NCBI RefSeq assembly: GCF_024054195.1
Contig: NZ_JAMXLB010000001.1
Span: forward strand, 3,302,737-3,366,736
Source: Flavobacterium sp. NRK F7
GTDB lineage: Bacteria > Bacteroidota > Bacteroidia > Flavobacteriales > Flavobacteriaceae
DNA: 64,000 nt
Reading direction: 5' to 3'
Shown: positions 18,311 to 26,946 of the stretch, piece after piece
Position numbering within the stretch: position 1 is the stretch's first letter
Layout: each line of letters opens with the position of its first letter
Position numbers and translations under genes: made by a program
Notes under the pieces: generated by a model
Seen by the model: the letters and a program-made list of their open reading frames with translations, nothing else
Told to the model about the DNA's origin: nothing
Databases searched by the model: none

Positions 18311-18679
18311 ATGACAAAAAAAGAAATTGCTACCCATTTTTTACATCTTTCCGCTAAAGGAAAGTCTAGAGAAGCTTTTGAATTATATGTAGCTACTAAC
18401 TTCATCCATCACAATGCCTATTTTAAAGGAGACAGAAACACCTTAATGCTCGCCATGGAGGAGAATGCAATACAAAATCCGAATAAAATTTTTGAAATAC
18501 AACGAATTCTAGAAGATGAGGATTTGGTTGCCGTTCATTCACGTATTCAATTGCAGCAAAACAATTTGGAGTTAACTGTCATGCATATTTTCAGATTTCA
18601 GGGTAATAAAATTGTAGAACTTTGGGATTTTGGTCAACCGGTTCCAAAAGATATAATTAATGAAAATGGTATGTTTTAA
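18311..18679 (+). CDS. SnoaL-like (NTF2-fold) protein
   Basis: A protein of 122 residues. The N-terminal helix, then YVATNFIHHNAYFKGDRNTL and the strands LVAVHSRIQLQ and VMHIFRFQGNKIVELWDFGQ, match the SnoaL-like polyketide-cyclase/NTF2 superfamily. The pair of His in F-I-H-H-N and the Trp-Asp near the end are typical of this fold. Family members are small hydrolases, isomerases or ligand-binding proteins; the substrate cannot be named. It converges on the tRNA-Thr gene across a shared terminator. Confidence 0.8.
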   Translation: MTKKEIATHFLHLSAKGKSREAFELYVATNFIHHNAYFKGDRNTLMLAMEENAIQNPNKIFEIQRILEDEDLVAVHSRIQLQQNNLELTVMHIFRFQGNKIVELWDFGQPVPKDIINENGMF

Positions 18680-18700
18680 AACACTAAAAGTAGTAAAATA

Positions 18701-18730
18701 AAAAAAGGAAAGCATTTGCTTTCCTTTTTT
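18701..18730. terminator. Bidirectional terminator between the SnoaL-like gene and tRNA-Thr
   Basis: AAAAAAGGAAAGCA (18701-18714) pairs with TGCTTTCCTTTTTT (18717-18730) around a tiny loop. Read on either strand the hairpin ends in a T-run, so it can stop both the plus-strand SnoaL-like gene and the minus-strand tRNA transcript. Confidence 0.9.
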
Positions 18731-18732
18731 TG

Positions 18733-18806
18733 AGCCGATGGAGGGACTCGAACCCACGACCTGCTGATTACAAATCAGCTGCTCTAGCCAGCTGAGCTAC
18801 ACCGGC
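18733..18806 (-). tRNA. tRNA-Thr (anticodon TGT)
   Basis: Read on the minus strand, a 74-base cloverleaf begins GCCGGTG and ends CATCGGC plus the discriminator base. The D-arm is GCTCAGCTGGCTAGAGC. The anticodon stem CTGAT/ATCAG flanks a loop with TGT, and the T-arm contains GGTTCGAGTCC. CCA is not encoded. TGT reads ACA threonine codons. Confidence 0.95.
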
Positions 18807-18860
18807 AACTCATAAGAAAACGCTTTCATTAAACAGCAGTGTGTTTCCTTTATTGCGGTG

Positions 18861-18891
18861 CAAATATAATTTTGATTTTTATATTTGCAAA
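18861..18891 (-). promoter_or_regulatory. Strong Bacteroidota-type promoter for tRNA-Thr
   Basis: On the minus strand TTTG (18891-18888), exactly 19 bases, then TATATTTG (18868-18861), a full consensus match. Transcription would start near 18855, about 50 bases before the mature 5' end at 18806, leaving a leader for RNase P to remove. Confidence 0.8.
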
Positions 18892-18920
18892 GAAAAATCC
18901 GCTTTTTTTTACTATTTTTT

Positions 18921-19190
18921 TTAATTCAATTTGTTGATTTTTTCAACTATTTGATTTGCAGTATCTTCGTATTCTTTACGAATTTGTTTAAAATGAGTTT
19001 TTTTGTTTTCTACATCTTTTTTATTGATTTTTGTAACCAAAGCATCGTAGTTATCATAAATTTCATCAATAATAGCATCTGTAGTTTCTGTAGGTTTCCC
19101 TCCATTAGTCATTTCCCACACATACACGATATTCACTAAATCACCTAAAACGTAGTTGATTTCTTTTTTCAAGTTTTTAACGCTTGCCAT
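18921..19190 (-). CDS. Small conserved helical protein of unknown function
   Basis: A protein of 89 residues, mostly helical and charged: MASVKNLKKEINYVLGDLVN, then a short GGKPTETTDAIIDEIYD and a long KNKKTHFKQIRKEYEDTANQ helix. There is no signal peptide or membrane segment. Small proteins with this opening are common in Flavobacteriaceae; no function is known to me. A -7-like TAATTTTG (19222-19215, minus strand) lies about 25 bases before the start. Confidence 0.7.
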   Translation of the reverse strand: MASVKNLKKEINYVLGDLVNIVYVWEMTNGGKPTETTDAIIDEIYDNYDALVTKINKKDVENKKTHFKQIRKEYEDTANQIVEKINKLN

Positions 19191-19247
19191 TTTGTATTTA
19201 TTTAAAATTTAAAGCAAAATTAAGGAATATATTCTTATGATATTTAA

Positions 19248-20225
19248 TTAAATAGAAATTTCTAAAAGAGTAGCGTTTCCTTTTAAAAATAAATGGTCAA
19301 TTACGGCAGGTATTAAAATGGTGTTACCCGCTTTTAACCTAAAACATTCTTCATCAAAAAATAACTCTAATTGTCCTTCCGTACACATTAAAACTGTAAA
19401 AGCATCTTGTTTTTTGTACCAATTATATATTCCGTCTAAGGGAAGTAAATTTGTTTTAAAATAGTCACATTCCACTACAGTATTAGAAACATTATCTATT
19501 TTTTCAAAATCTATTTTTGAGGCTGTTTGTTTATAATTAATTGCATCAAGAGCTAAATCGGTATGTAATTCTCTACCATTCCCCTCTTTATCTACTCTAT
19601 CCCAATCGTAAATTCGGTAAGTAACATCGCTAGTCTGTTGAATTTCAGCAATAACGACACCCGCACCAATAGCATGAATAGTACCTGTTTCTAAAAAAAA
19701 TACGTCTCCTTTTTTTACAGGTATTTCATTTAAAATACTCACTAAAGTTTTATTTGTCAAGTGAGATAAATATTCTTCTTTTGAGGAATCTTGTTTAAAG
19801 CCAACAACTAAACGAGAATTAGTATCTGCTTGCATCACATACCACATTTCTGTTTTTCCGAAAGAATTGTGTCTTTTTTTAGCCAAGGCATCATTAGGAT
19901 GTAATTGGATTGATAAATCTTCTTTGGCATCAATAAATTTAAATAATAAAGGAAACTCATTTCCAAATCTATTTATAACAGTTTCTCCCAAAAAATCTTT
20001 TGAAAATATCTCAATTAATTCATTGATATTTTTTCCCTTTAAAGCACCGTTACTCACTACACTCACATCATTAGGTACAGTAGAAATTTCCCAGCTCTCT
20101 CCTGTAATTTCTGATGAAATAGGCTTATTTAAATACGATTTTAATTTGGTTCCGCCCCAGATTCTTTCTTTTAGGATGGGTTCAAACACTAATGGATACA
20201 AGTTCATTATTTCGTCATTTTCCAT
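19248..20225 (-). CDS. manA: Class I mannose-6-phosphate isomerase
   Basis: A protein of 325 residues, or 319 from the second Met (20207, before NLYPLVFEP), which fits the family start better. Zinc-site residues appear in DLSIQLHPND and GKTEMWYVMQ, followed by FFLETGTIHAIGAGVVIAEI with the metal-binding Glu/His pair and the catalytic region YRIYDWDR. It interconverts mannose-6-phosphate and fructose-6-phosphate in the cytoplasm and so could feed GDP-mannose for surface glycans. The length corresponds to the short bacterial (Bacillus-type) form. It has no sugar genes next to it. Confidence 0.9.
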   Translation of the reverse strand: MENDEIMNLYPLVFEPILKERIWGGTKLKSYLNKPISSEITGESWEISTVPNDVSVVSNGALKGKNINELIEIFSKDFLGETVINRFGNEFPLLFKFIDAKEDLSIQLHPNDALAKKRHNSFGKTEMWYVMQADTNSRLVVGFKQDSSKEEYLSHLTNKTLVSILNEIPVKKGDVFFLETGTIHAIGAGVVIAEIQQTSDVTYRIYDWDRVDKEGNGRELHTDLALDAINYKQTASKIDFEKIDNVSNTVVECDYFKTNLLPLDGIYNWYKKQDAFTVLMCTEGQLELFFDEECFRLKAGNTILIPAVIDHLFLKGNATLLEISI

Positions 20226-20325
20226 GCAAATATCATAAAATTTAAAACAGTAATCACTGAAATTTCGTTATAATACTTACTTTAATAGGCTAGTTAATAA
20301 AATATGGAGATGAATAGTTTTAAGA

Positions 20326-20778
20326 TTATTTCATATTCTTGACAGCATTTAAGGCAATAGGAATATGATTAACAGCTTTCATACTATTAAAAATTTCTAT
20401 AATTATCCCTTCTTTATTGACAATATAAGTTACTCTACCAAGCAATAAACCTAATAGATTTGTGGGAACGTCAAATAATTTTCTTAACGTTTTATCCTTA
20501 TCAGATAATAATATAAAGGGTAACTTGTATTTTTGAGCAAATTTAGTATGTGCCTTTTCCGAATCACCACTTACACCAATTACTTCAGCTCCTAATCCTT
20601 TAAAATCTTCGTATTCATCTCTAAAACCGCAAGCTTGTGCTGTACAACCTGGCGTATCGTCTTTTGGATAAAAATAAAGAACTATCGGTTTGCCTTGATG
20701 TTCTTCCCAATTAAAATCGGTTCCGTGTTGATCTTTCGCCCTAAAATTTGGAACTTTATCTCCTACTTTCAAACTCAT
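20326..20778 (-). CDS. bcp: Thiol peroxidase, Bcp/PrxQ type
   Basis: A protein of 150 residues with the thioredoxin-fold peroxiredoxin layout. The peroxidatic Cys45 and resolving Cys50 lie in DDTPGCTAQACGFRDEY, the five-residue spacing typical of Bcp/PrxQ. It reduces hydrogen and organic peroxides using thioredoxin. Its start lies one base after the queD stop, so the two genes should be co-transcribed. Confidence 0.95.
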   Translation of the reverse strand: MSLKVGDKVPNFRAKDQHGTDFNWEEHQGKPIVLYFYPKDDTPGCTAQACGFRDEYEDFKGLGAEVIGVSGDSEKAHTKFAQKYKLPFILLSDKDKTLRKLFDVPTNLLGLLLGRVTYIVNKEGIIIEIFNSMKAVNHIPIALNAVKNMK

Positions 20779-20779
20779 T

Positions 20780-21190
20780 TTAATTTCCTTTATAGGTTAC
20801 AAAATTTCTTGGAGTCTCATATAAGACGACTTCCATTTCCATAGTATTATCAATGTAAGGTCTTAATTTGTTCCAAATTACCACAGCTATATTTTCTGCA
20901 GTGGGATTTACATTTTCGAAATCAGGAACATCTAAATTTAAATTTTTATGATCAAAAGCATCTTCTATATGTTCTTTGATTAAATCAGATAAAATTTTTA
21001 CATCTATCACAAAACCAGTTTCAGGATTTATGGCACCTGTTACACTTACAATTAATTCATAATTATGACCATGGTAGTTAGGGTTATTACATTTACCAAA
21101 AACAAGATTGTTTTTTTCTTCAGACCAATCTTTTCTATATAATCTATGGGCTGCATTAAAATGTGCCTTTCTTGAAACTGTTACTTTCAT
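20780..21190 (-). CDS. queD: 6-carboxytetrahydropterin synthase (QueD/PTPS family)
   Basis: A protein of 136 residues. Zinc ligands are His15 (FNAAHRL), His40 and His42 (NYHGHNYEL). The catalytic Cys34 lies in FGKCNNPNYHG, and a late catalytic Glu lies in VVLYETPRNF. This arrangement is that of QueD, which turns dihydroneopterin triphosphate into 6-carboxytetrahydropterin on the route to queuosine. PTPS-I/III activity cannot be fully excluded by eye. It sits between idi and bcp with small gaps. Confidence 0.9.
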   Translation of the reverse strand: MKVTVSRKAHFNAAHRLYRKDWSEEKNNLVFGKCNNPNYHGHNYELIVSVTGAINPETGFVIDVKILSDLIKEHIEDAFDHKNLNLDVPDFENVNPTAENIAVVIWNKLRPYIDNTMEMEVVLYETPRNFVTYKGN

Positions 21191-21213
21191 TCTCTTTTAG
21201 AAAATTTGTGGCA

Positions 21214-21741
21214 TTAAATTTTATGACTTTCTAAATAATGATAAAATTCATCAAAAATAATTTTAAACCATACCGTGTAGCGTTCTGGATGAGCTGTCAT
21301 ATCATCCTTAATATCTTCGATTTTCATCCATTTCCAATCTTCAACTTCTTCTTTATTGATAACAGGTTCATCATTATATCTTCCAATCATAACATGATCT
21401 AATTCATGTTCGGTTAAACCGTTATCAAAAGGAGCCTTATAAATAAAGTGAAAGAGTTCTTTTAAATCAGTTACGAATCCCATTTCTTCCATTAAACGTC
21501 TTTTACCAGCTAAAATATTAGATTCGCCAGGTCGTTGATGACTGCAACAAGTATTAGTCCACAATAATGGAGAATGGTATTTTTGAGCTGCTCGTTGTTG
21601 CAGCATTACTTCATTTTTATCATTTAATACAAATACTGAAAAAGCTCTATGTAAAAGCGCTTGTTCATGTGCTGCCATTTTTTCCATTAAACCAATGGCT
21701 TCATCGTTAGTATCTACTAAAATTACTTTTTCTTCACTCAT
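21214..21741 (-). CDS. idi: Isopentenyl-diphosphate delta-isomerase, type I
   Basis: 175 residues from the ATG at 21741 (MSEEKVILVD). The frame is open further upstream to 21903, but those 54 residues are unlike the family and cross probable promoter sequence. The active-site Cys66 lies in WTNTCCSHQRPGE, the Nudix-like helix in KRRLMEEMGF, and the catalytic Glu in LTEHELDHV. The enzyme equilibrates IPP and DMAPP, the starters for carotenoids and quinones, so it serves the crt genes 20 kb away functionally though not in an operon. On the minus strand TATTTTTG about 25 bases upstream is a likely -7 element. Confidence 0.93.
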   Translation of the reverse strand: MSEEKVILVDTNDEAIGLMEKMAAHEQALLHRAFSVFVLNDKNEVMLQQRAAQKYHSPLLWTNTCCSHQRPGESNILAGKRRLMEEMGFVTDLKELFHFIYKAPFDNGLTEHELDHVMIGRYNDEPVINKEEVEDWKWMKIEDIKDDMTAHPERYTVWFKIIFDEFYHYLESHKI

Positions 21742-22052
21742 AGTATTGATTAATGTCTCAAAAATACAAAAAAACTTTGGCTTATTTATGACTTTTGAAG
21801 TTTGTGACAACATTAACAATTGTATAGCTAAGTTTGATTTCTTAACTAAAAAAACAATAAACAATTGACATTCAATTTTATAAAATTCACACAATCTCTT
21901 CAATTAATATTGTATATTTGCATCCTAGAAATTTTTTAAATTCTTTTCATTATTTACCTCATAAATAGTTTTAAGTACTACTATAAGATATAATAATTGT
22001 GTTTTTTAAATTTTTATCATCTTAATAATCACTTAAAATTATAAATTAATTA
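21742..22052 (+). promoter_or_regulatory. Divergent intergenic region with a -7 element and long leader for the cold-shock gene
   Basis: These 311 bases hold no gene. On the plus strand TATATTTG at 21913-21920 is a perfect -7 element followed by CATCC; a good TTTG at the right distance is not visible. Transcription near 21926 would give a leader of about 127 bases before the cold-shock gene. The leader is AT-rich with no strong hairpin that I can see. The idi side carries a weaker -7 motif close to its start. Confidence 0.45.
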
Positions 22053-22499
22053 ATGGGCAGACCTCAACAATCATTCAACAAAAAAGAGCAAGAAAAGCTT
22101 CGTGCTAAAAAACGAAAAGAAAAACAAGAAAAAAAAGAGGCAAGAAAAGCCAATCCTAAATTATCTGGTGAAGATTTATTTGTTTATGTAGACGAAAATG
22201 GTCATTTAACCAATACACCTCCAGATCCTTCCAAAAAAATTGTTACTGATGCAGAAAGCATTGAAATTGGTATCCCGAAAAGAGAGGAAACTGAAGAAGT
22301 AGACACTGAAAAAAAAGGAATAATCGACTTTTATGATACTTCAAAAGGTTTTGGTTTTATTAAAGAAATTGACTCAGACAATAAATTCTTTTTTCATGTA
22401 AAAGGACTACTTGATGAAGTGAAAGAGGGAAATAAAGTTACTTATGAATTAGAGAAAGGAATGAAAGGAATGAATGCCGTACGCGTAAAAAAAATATAA
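22053..22499 (+). CDS. Cold-shock-domain protein with basic N-terminal extension
   Basis: A protein of 148 residues. The first 35 residues are very Lys/Arg/Glu-rich (KKEQEKLRAKKRKEKQEKKE). A linker follows, then a C-terminal cold-shock domain (about 88-148) with the RNA-binding motifs KGFGFI and FFFHV. It probably binds single-stranded RNA as a chaperone; the basic extension may add non-specific RNA or ribosome contacts (inference). This longer form of cold-shock protein is common in Flavobacteria. A long leader precedes it, as in other cold-shock mRNAs. Confidence 0.9.
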   Translation: MGRPQQSFNKKEQEKLRAKKRKEKQEKKEARKANPKLSGEDLFVYVDENGHLTNTPPDPSKKIVTDAESIEIGIPKREETEEVDTEKKGIIDFYDTSKGFGFIKEIDSDNKFFFHVKGLLDEVKEGNKVTYELEKGMKGMNAVRVKKI

Positions 22500-22556
22500 G
22501 TTACGCACGAGTTTCATAAAATTTAAAATCTCAAACCTATTGATTACGCTTTATTT

Positions 22557-24116
22557 TTACACAAAACTTTCAGCAATTTTAATAGCACATTTTTCACCAT
22601 CTATCGCAGCAGAAATAATTCCCCCTGCATAACCAGCTCCTTCACCGCATGGATAAAGGCCTTTTATTTCTAAATGCTCTAAAGTAATTGAATCACGAGG
22701 AATTCTAACTGGAGAAGAAGTTCGACTTTCAGGTGCATGTAAAATCGCTTCATTTGTGAAATATCCTTTCATGGATTTTCCAAATTGCACAAAACCTTCT
22801 CGCAGGGTTTGGGTTAAAAAAGAAGGAAATACTTCTCCCAATTCCACTGAAGTAGTTCCAGGAACATAGGACGTTTTAGGAATTTCAGCAGAAATCTTTT
22901 TTTGAGAAAAATCAATCATTCGTTGAGCAGGCACTTTTTGTGTTTCCCCTGCAATTTGCCATGCTTTTTGTTCTATTGCTTTCTGAAATTCCATACCTGC
23001 TAAAGCACCAAACTTAGCAAAAGGTTTAAAATCTTCCAATCGCAATTCAACTACTATTCCAGAATTAGCAGTTGCTTGATCTCTTTTTGAAGGCGACCAA
23101 CCATTCGTTACTACCTCACCTGGACTTGTTGCACAAGGCGCAATAACTCCTCCTGGACACATACAAAATGAATACATACCTCTTCCTGCAACTTGCTTCA
23201 CAATCGAATAAGGAGCAGGTGGCAAAAATTCCCCTCTAAAATCGCAAGAATATTGAATCTTATCAATTAGCTCTTGTGGATGTTCTGCACGAACACCTAG
23301 AGCAAATGGTTTTGCCTCAATGTAAATTTTTTTCCTATCTAATAATTCAAAAATATCACGAGCAGAATGACCCGTTGCTAAAATAATTTTCTTTGTTGAA
23401 ATCGTATTTCCATCATGCAAAACGACTCCAGCAACTTCCTTATTTTTTAGTATAATATCGGTAACCTTTTTTTCAAATAGGACTTCACCTCCACAGGCAC
23501 GAATTTTTTCACGAATATCTTGAATAATTTGGGGTAATTTATTGGTACCAATGTGAGGATGTGCTTCTACAAGGATTTCATCTGAAGCTCCAAAACCAAC
23601 CAAAAGCCTTAATATTCTTTCAACATCACCTCTTTTTTTCGATCGCGTATATAATTTACCATCGGAATAGGTTCCTGCACCACCTTCACCAAAACAATAA
23701 TTGGAATCTTCATTAACAATATGATCTACATTTATTGCTTTTAAATCTCTTCTTCTTCCCCGTACATCTTTCCCTCTTTCCAAAACGATAGGCTTCAGAC
23801 CTAATTCTATTAATTGTAAAGCTGCAAATAATCCAGCTGGTCCAGCACCTACAACAACCACTTCTTGTGCATGAGATACATTAGGATAATCTGGTAATTC
23901 TATTGAAGTAGCTACAAATGGTTCATCTACCAAAAACACATTGGCTTTGATATTTATTTTAATCAATTTTTGTCGGGCATCAATAGAGCGTTTTACCACA
24001 ATTACTTTTTGAATCTCTTTTGGAGAAACTTGAAATAATTGAGCCACATGACGGGTGAGCAAAACTTCGTTTGCTGCAACTTCCGGAGTGACTTGAAATT
24101 GAAATTCGCGTGGCAT
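22557..24116 (-). CDS. FAD-dependent oxidoreductase of unknown substrate
   Basis: About 519 residues from the ATG at 24116 (MPREFQFQVTPEV); the frame opens 19 residues earlier without family support. A small N-terminal domain of about 90 residues precedes the dinucleotide fold VVVVGAGPAGLFAALQLIEL and the acidic LERGKDVRGRRRDL. Then come FGEGGAGTYSDGKLYTR, a second region GVVLHDGNTIST with KIILATGHSARD, and a final FAD-contacting GLYPCGEGAGYAGGIISAA. This is the widespread uncharacterised FAD-dependent family with a dedicated C-terminal domain. It is cytoplasmic; no partner gene suggests the substrate. Confidence 0.88.
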   Translation of the reverse strand: MPREFQFQVTPEVAANEVLLTRHVAQLFQVSPKEIQKVIVVKRSIDARQKLIKINIKANVFLVDEPFVATSIELPDYPNVSHAQEVVVVGAGPAGLFAALQLIELGLKPIVLERGKDVRGRRRDLKAINVDHIVNEDSNYCFGEGGAGTYSDGKLYTRSKKRGDVERILRLLVGFGASDEILVEAHPHIGTNKLPQIIQDIREKIRACGGEVLFEKKVTDIILKNKEVAGVVLHDGNTISTKKIILATGHSARDIFELLDRKKIYIEAKPFALGVRAEHPQELIDKIQYSCDFRGEFLPPAPYSIVKQVAGRGMYSFCMCPGGVIAPCATSPGEVVTNGWSPSKRDQATANSGIVVELRLEDFKPFAKFGALAGMEFQKAIEQKAWQIAGETQKVPAQRMIDFSQKKISAEIPKTSYVPGTTSVELGEVFPSFLTQTLREGFVQFGKSMKGYFTNEAILHAPESRTSSPVRIPRDSITLEHLEIKGLYPCGEGAGYAGGIISAAIDGEKCAIKIAESFV

Positions 24117-24190
24117 TTTAAAATTTTTTTGCAAAAATAGTGTTTTAAAATAAAAATGAGAGGCAGAAACCACCTCTCATCATAATTAAT

Positions 24191-25249
24191 TTACTTTATA
24201 TTCTTTTTTTCCTCAAAAGCTCTTAAGGCAAAAGAAGCCAACCAGTGTTCTCCTTCATAATTACCGTCTACTACTGAAGGTAATGAGAATTGCAAATGTG
24301 CATCAGCAATCTTTTTTAGATACGAAAATTTTTTTGGAAACTGTTTAATTAAAGCATATAAATTCCAGGCTCTGCTAAAATTCAAACCATCTAAATGTAC
24401 TAAATGCCCATCGGTTCTATCCGAAACTTTAGCGGTCTCCCACTCAAAATCTTTTTTACACAAACGAGGTGCAAACTTTTCTAGCCAAGTTAGAAATGCT
24501 TTTTCGGGCAAAATTCGCTGCATTAATCCAATTTCTTCCATACATGGAGATAAAAAATCGGTGCCGCTGGGTTCCCAAGTAAACGGACAATTTTCATCGG
24601 AACCATACATTCGTAAGGCATTTTCTTTAATCACTTTTTGGAATGCTTCATTTTTAGAAAAAACGGCATAATCCCAAGCATTCGTTAATCCAAAAGCGGT
24701 GTTAGAATGCGTTCCAACACGAATGGGGTACAATAACTTTGGTAAAAATTCTATATATCTATCGATTAACACATCGGTTAATGGTTTTAAATTTTCAGAT
24801 AACGGTTTAGCAAATGGCTCTTTACTTTGTTCCAACTCTAATTGCAATTTTAGCAACCAATTCCAGCCATAAGTTCTTTCAAAAGATTTTTCATGAGGCT
24901 TAGCAAAATAAAGTATTTCTTGTTCGATATTCTCTTTTGATAAGTTGATTTGCAATTTTTGAATAATTACTTCTCTGTCTTCTATATTATTAAAATTATT
25001 TAATAAATACACTAAACTCCAATGTCCATGAACCGATGAATGCCAGTCAAAACAGCCATAAAAAGCTGGATGCAATGTTTTTGGTGAAGCTAATTCGGAA
25101 TTATCCTTTAATAATTGATTCAATTTATTTGGATATTCTTGTTCCAAACATTTAATTGGCAAGCTTGCTAGATGATTGGCTTGTTCTAAAGTTAGTTCTT
25201 GTGCAAAGAATTGATTTAACCCAAAAATAAAAAAAAGAAAATATTTCAT
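24191..25249 (-). CDS. Secreted DUF2891 protein
   Basis: About 352 residues from the ATG at 25249 (MKYFLFFIFGLNQFFAQE, a Sec signal). A Met six codons upstream (25267) lies inside the likely -7 element and is rejected. The body has the DUF2891 landmarks: HPAFYGCFDWHSSVHGHWSL, then RTYGWNWLLKLQ, AFGLTNAWDYA and PCMEEIGLM. The fold is expected to be an alpha/alpha barrel like glycan-acting proteins, but no activity is established. It should be periplasmic or released. Confidence 0.87.
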   Translation of the reverse strand: MKYFLFFIFGLNQFFAQELTLEQANHLASLPIKCLEQEYPNKLNQLLKDNSELASPKTLHPAFYGCFDWHSSVHGHWSLVYLLNNFNNIEDREVIIQKLQINLSKENIEQEILYFAKPHEKSFERTYGWNWLLKLQLELEQSKEPFAKPLSENLKPLTDVLIDRYIEFLPKLLYPIRVGTHSNTAFGLTNAWDYAVFSKNEAFQKVIKENALRMYGSDENCPFTWEPSGTDFLSPCMEEIGLMQRILPEKAFLTWLEKFAPRLCKKDFEWETAKVSDRTDGHLVHLDGLNFSRAWNLYALIKQFPKKFSYLKKIADAHLQFSLPSVVDGNYEGEHWLASFALRAFEEKKNIK

Positions 25250-25264
25250 GCGACATAGTTTTTC

Positions 25265-25289
25265 CAAATTTAATAAAAACCTACCTTTG
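25265..25289. promoter_or_regulatory. Two divergent -7 elements
   Basis: On the minus strand TAAATTTG (25272-25265) precedes the DUF2891 start at 25249. On the plus strand TACCTTTG (25282-25289) precedes the small gene at 25318. Both match TAnnTTTG; neither has a clear TTTG at -33. They support the chosen starts. Confidence 0.45.
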
Positions 25290-25317
25290 ATTTTTCATTC
25301 TTTAGAAAGAGTTCATC

Positions 25318-25554
25318 ATGCGAAAAATAAAATTAATTTGGGATTTTAGAGGAATGGCTGCTTCAAAAACAGCAGAACACCATGAAATACATTTAAAAGA
25401 ATACATTCAAAATGAAAAATTATCTATAGATATAACCGGTTGGTCTTCTATAAGTGAAATGCATGCTATTGCTTATATGGTCGTTGAAGAAAAAGACATG
25501 ATACTTATAAGAGATACCTTAAAACCACATCGTGGCGAAGTTTACAACTCATGA
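25318..25554 (+). CDS. Small conserved protein of unknown function
   Basis: A protein of 78 residues, soluble, without signal peptide. The sequence opens KIKLIWDFRGMAASKTAEHH and continues with an alternating strand/helix pattern (SIDITGWSSISEMHAIAYMV, then MILIRDTLKPHRG). The early W-D-F-R-G and the H-H pair look like conserved features of a compact alpha/beta protein seen in Flavobacteria. No function is known to me. Its end overlaps the end of the AraC gene by 13 bases. Confidence 0.65.
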   Translation: MRKIKLIWDFRGMAASKTAEHHEIHLKEYIQNEKLSIDITGWSSISEMHAIAYMVVEEKDMILIRDTLKPHRGEVYNS

Positions 25555-26414
25555 TTTTTCATCTTTTGAACAAATCCTTTAGTCGTAATTCCTACTCTTT
25601 TTTTAAACAATTTGACAAAATAATTAGGAGATGCAAACCCTAATTCATCAGCAATTTGATTTACAGAAAGTTTTCTTTCAACAAGCAAACGTTTCCCTTC
25701 AAGAAGTAAACGTTCCGCAATCACATCGGTAACCGTTTTATCTAGAGTAGCTTTTGTAATTCTGTTCAGATGTTTCAAGGTAATAGCCATTTTATCTGCA
25801 TAAAAAGAAGGCGCTTTTTCATTTTTATAGTGTTTTTCCAGTAACGCTTCAAATTGTTTTAATTTAAGGTTATAATTAGAATTTAAACTTTCAATTTTGG
25901 GCTCATAACACCTAGCTATTTCAATGAGAATAATATCTAGAAGATTGATTAATTTATTTTTTCCATACAACTGGTCGTTTCCTTTTTCTTCTAACATCAG
26001 CTTAAAATACATTTCTAATAGCTTTCTTTTATCATCTGACAATAGTATTTCGGAATGATCTTGAAAAGACTCAAAAAAAGAATAGCTTTCAATACTTTTA
26101 CTTTTGAAGTATAAATCAAAAATTTCTTTAGTATAGAAAACTATATAACCTTCTATATCATCTGATAATTTCCAAGAATGCATTTGTCCGGGTTGCATAA
26201 AAAACAAACTTCCTTTCTGAATAGAATACTTTTTAAAGTCTATCGAATGCACTCCATTTCCATGAGTAAAAAACACTAATAAATAAAAATTATGGCGGTG
26301 TAAATCTTCTATAAAACGATGTTTCTTCAAATGATTCGCAAATGAATTTACATAGAAATTATTTTTAAAAATTGTTTCTTCAAAATTTTCTATTTTATAA
26401 ACCGGATATCGCAT
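25542..26414 (-). CDS. AraC-family transcriptional regulator
   Basis: A protein of 290 residues. The N-terminal cupin-like sensing domain (about 30-135) shows DLHRHNFYLLVFFTHGNG and LFFMQPGQMHSW. The C-terminal double helix-turn-helix (about 190-285) has AITLKHLNRITKATLDKTV and then LSVNQIADELGFASPNYFVK and LFKKRVGITTKGF. It should bind DNA in response to a small ligand; the targets are not evident. It is divergent from the DUF983 gene. Confidence 0.92.
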   Translation of the reverse strand: MRYPVYKIENFEETIFKNNFYVNSFANHLKKHRFIEDLHRHNFYLLVFFTHGNGVHSIDFKKYSIQKGSLFFMQPGQMHSWKLSDDIEGYIVFYTKEIFDLYFKSKSIESYSFFESFQDHSEILLSDDKRKLLEMYFKLMLEEKGNDQLYGKNKLINLLDIILIEIARCYEPKIESLNSNYNLKLKQFEALLEKHYKNEKAPSFYADKMAITLKHLNRITKATLDKTVTDVIAERLLLEGKRLLVERKLSVNQIADELGFASPNYFVKLFKKRVGITTKGFVQKMKNHEL

Positions 26415-26494
26415 AAATGTCTTTTTTGTACACTTTTAGGCGAAGATACAAAACAGAAACACATAAAAAACGATTTAATTTTGCAATAAAAAAA

Positions 26495-26857
26495 ATGACC
26501 AATACGATTATCGCTCTTTTTACTAATAAATGTCCGAATTGTACTAAAGGAAAAGTTTTTAAAAACGGACTATTTAATATGGGGTTTGGATTTCCAAAAA
26601 TGAATGCAACTTGTTCAAACTGTAATTTTAAATTTGAAAAAGAACCTGGTTTCTTTTTTGGAGCTATGTTTGTGAATTATGCTTTAGGATGTGCAGAAGC
26701 ATTAATTACTTATTTTATAGTAGCTCCATTTTTTGAAAAAACATTTGATTTACGAATTTTTCCAATTATTGGAATAGTTATTTTAGTTTTATCCATCTTT
26801 AACATTAAACTTTCTCGATTGATTTGGATTTATCTTTTTAAAAATTATTCTCGTTAA
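26495..26857 (+). CDS. DUF983 family membrane protein
   Basis: 120 residues from the ATG at 26495. The frame opens earlier (26417), but those 26 residues lie in the divergent promoter region and are not family-like. A zinc-ribbon-like pair CPNC (near 13) and CSNC (near 39) encloses GKVFKNGLF, followed by FEKEPGFFFGAMFVNYALG and two transmembrane segments. This is the DUF983 pattern. It is an inner-membrane protein of unknown function. Confidence 0.82.
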   Translation: MTNTIIALFTNKCPNCTKGKVFKNGLFNMGFGFPKMNATCSNCNFKFEKEPGFFFGAMFVNYALGCAEALITYFIVAPFFEKTFDLRIFPIIGIVILVLSIFNIKLSRLIWIYLFKNYSR

Positions 26858-26901
26858 TTTTTTTTATGACTCTAGTATTACAGATATTATAAATTAAGTA
26901 G

Positions 26902-26930
26902 TTGAAATAGGTTAAAGTAGCTTATCTTTA
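26902..26930 (+). promoter_or_regulatory. Probable promoter for the DUF547 gene
   Basis: TTG (26902-26904), 18 bases, then TATCTTTA (26923-26930), one mismatch from TAnnTTTG. The start codon follows at 26947. Confidence 0.4.
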
Positions 26931-26946
26931 CTAAAACTTAATTCCA

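Noticed and set aside
19867..20238. 123-codon plus-strand ORF opposite manA
   Set aside because: It is fully antisense to a well-supported mannose-6-phosphate isomerase gene.
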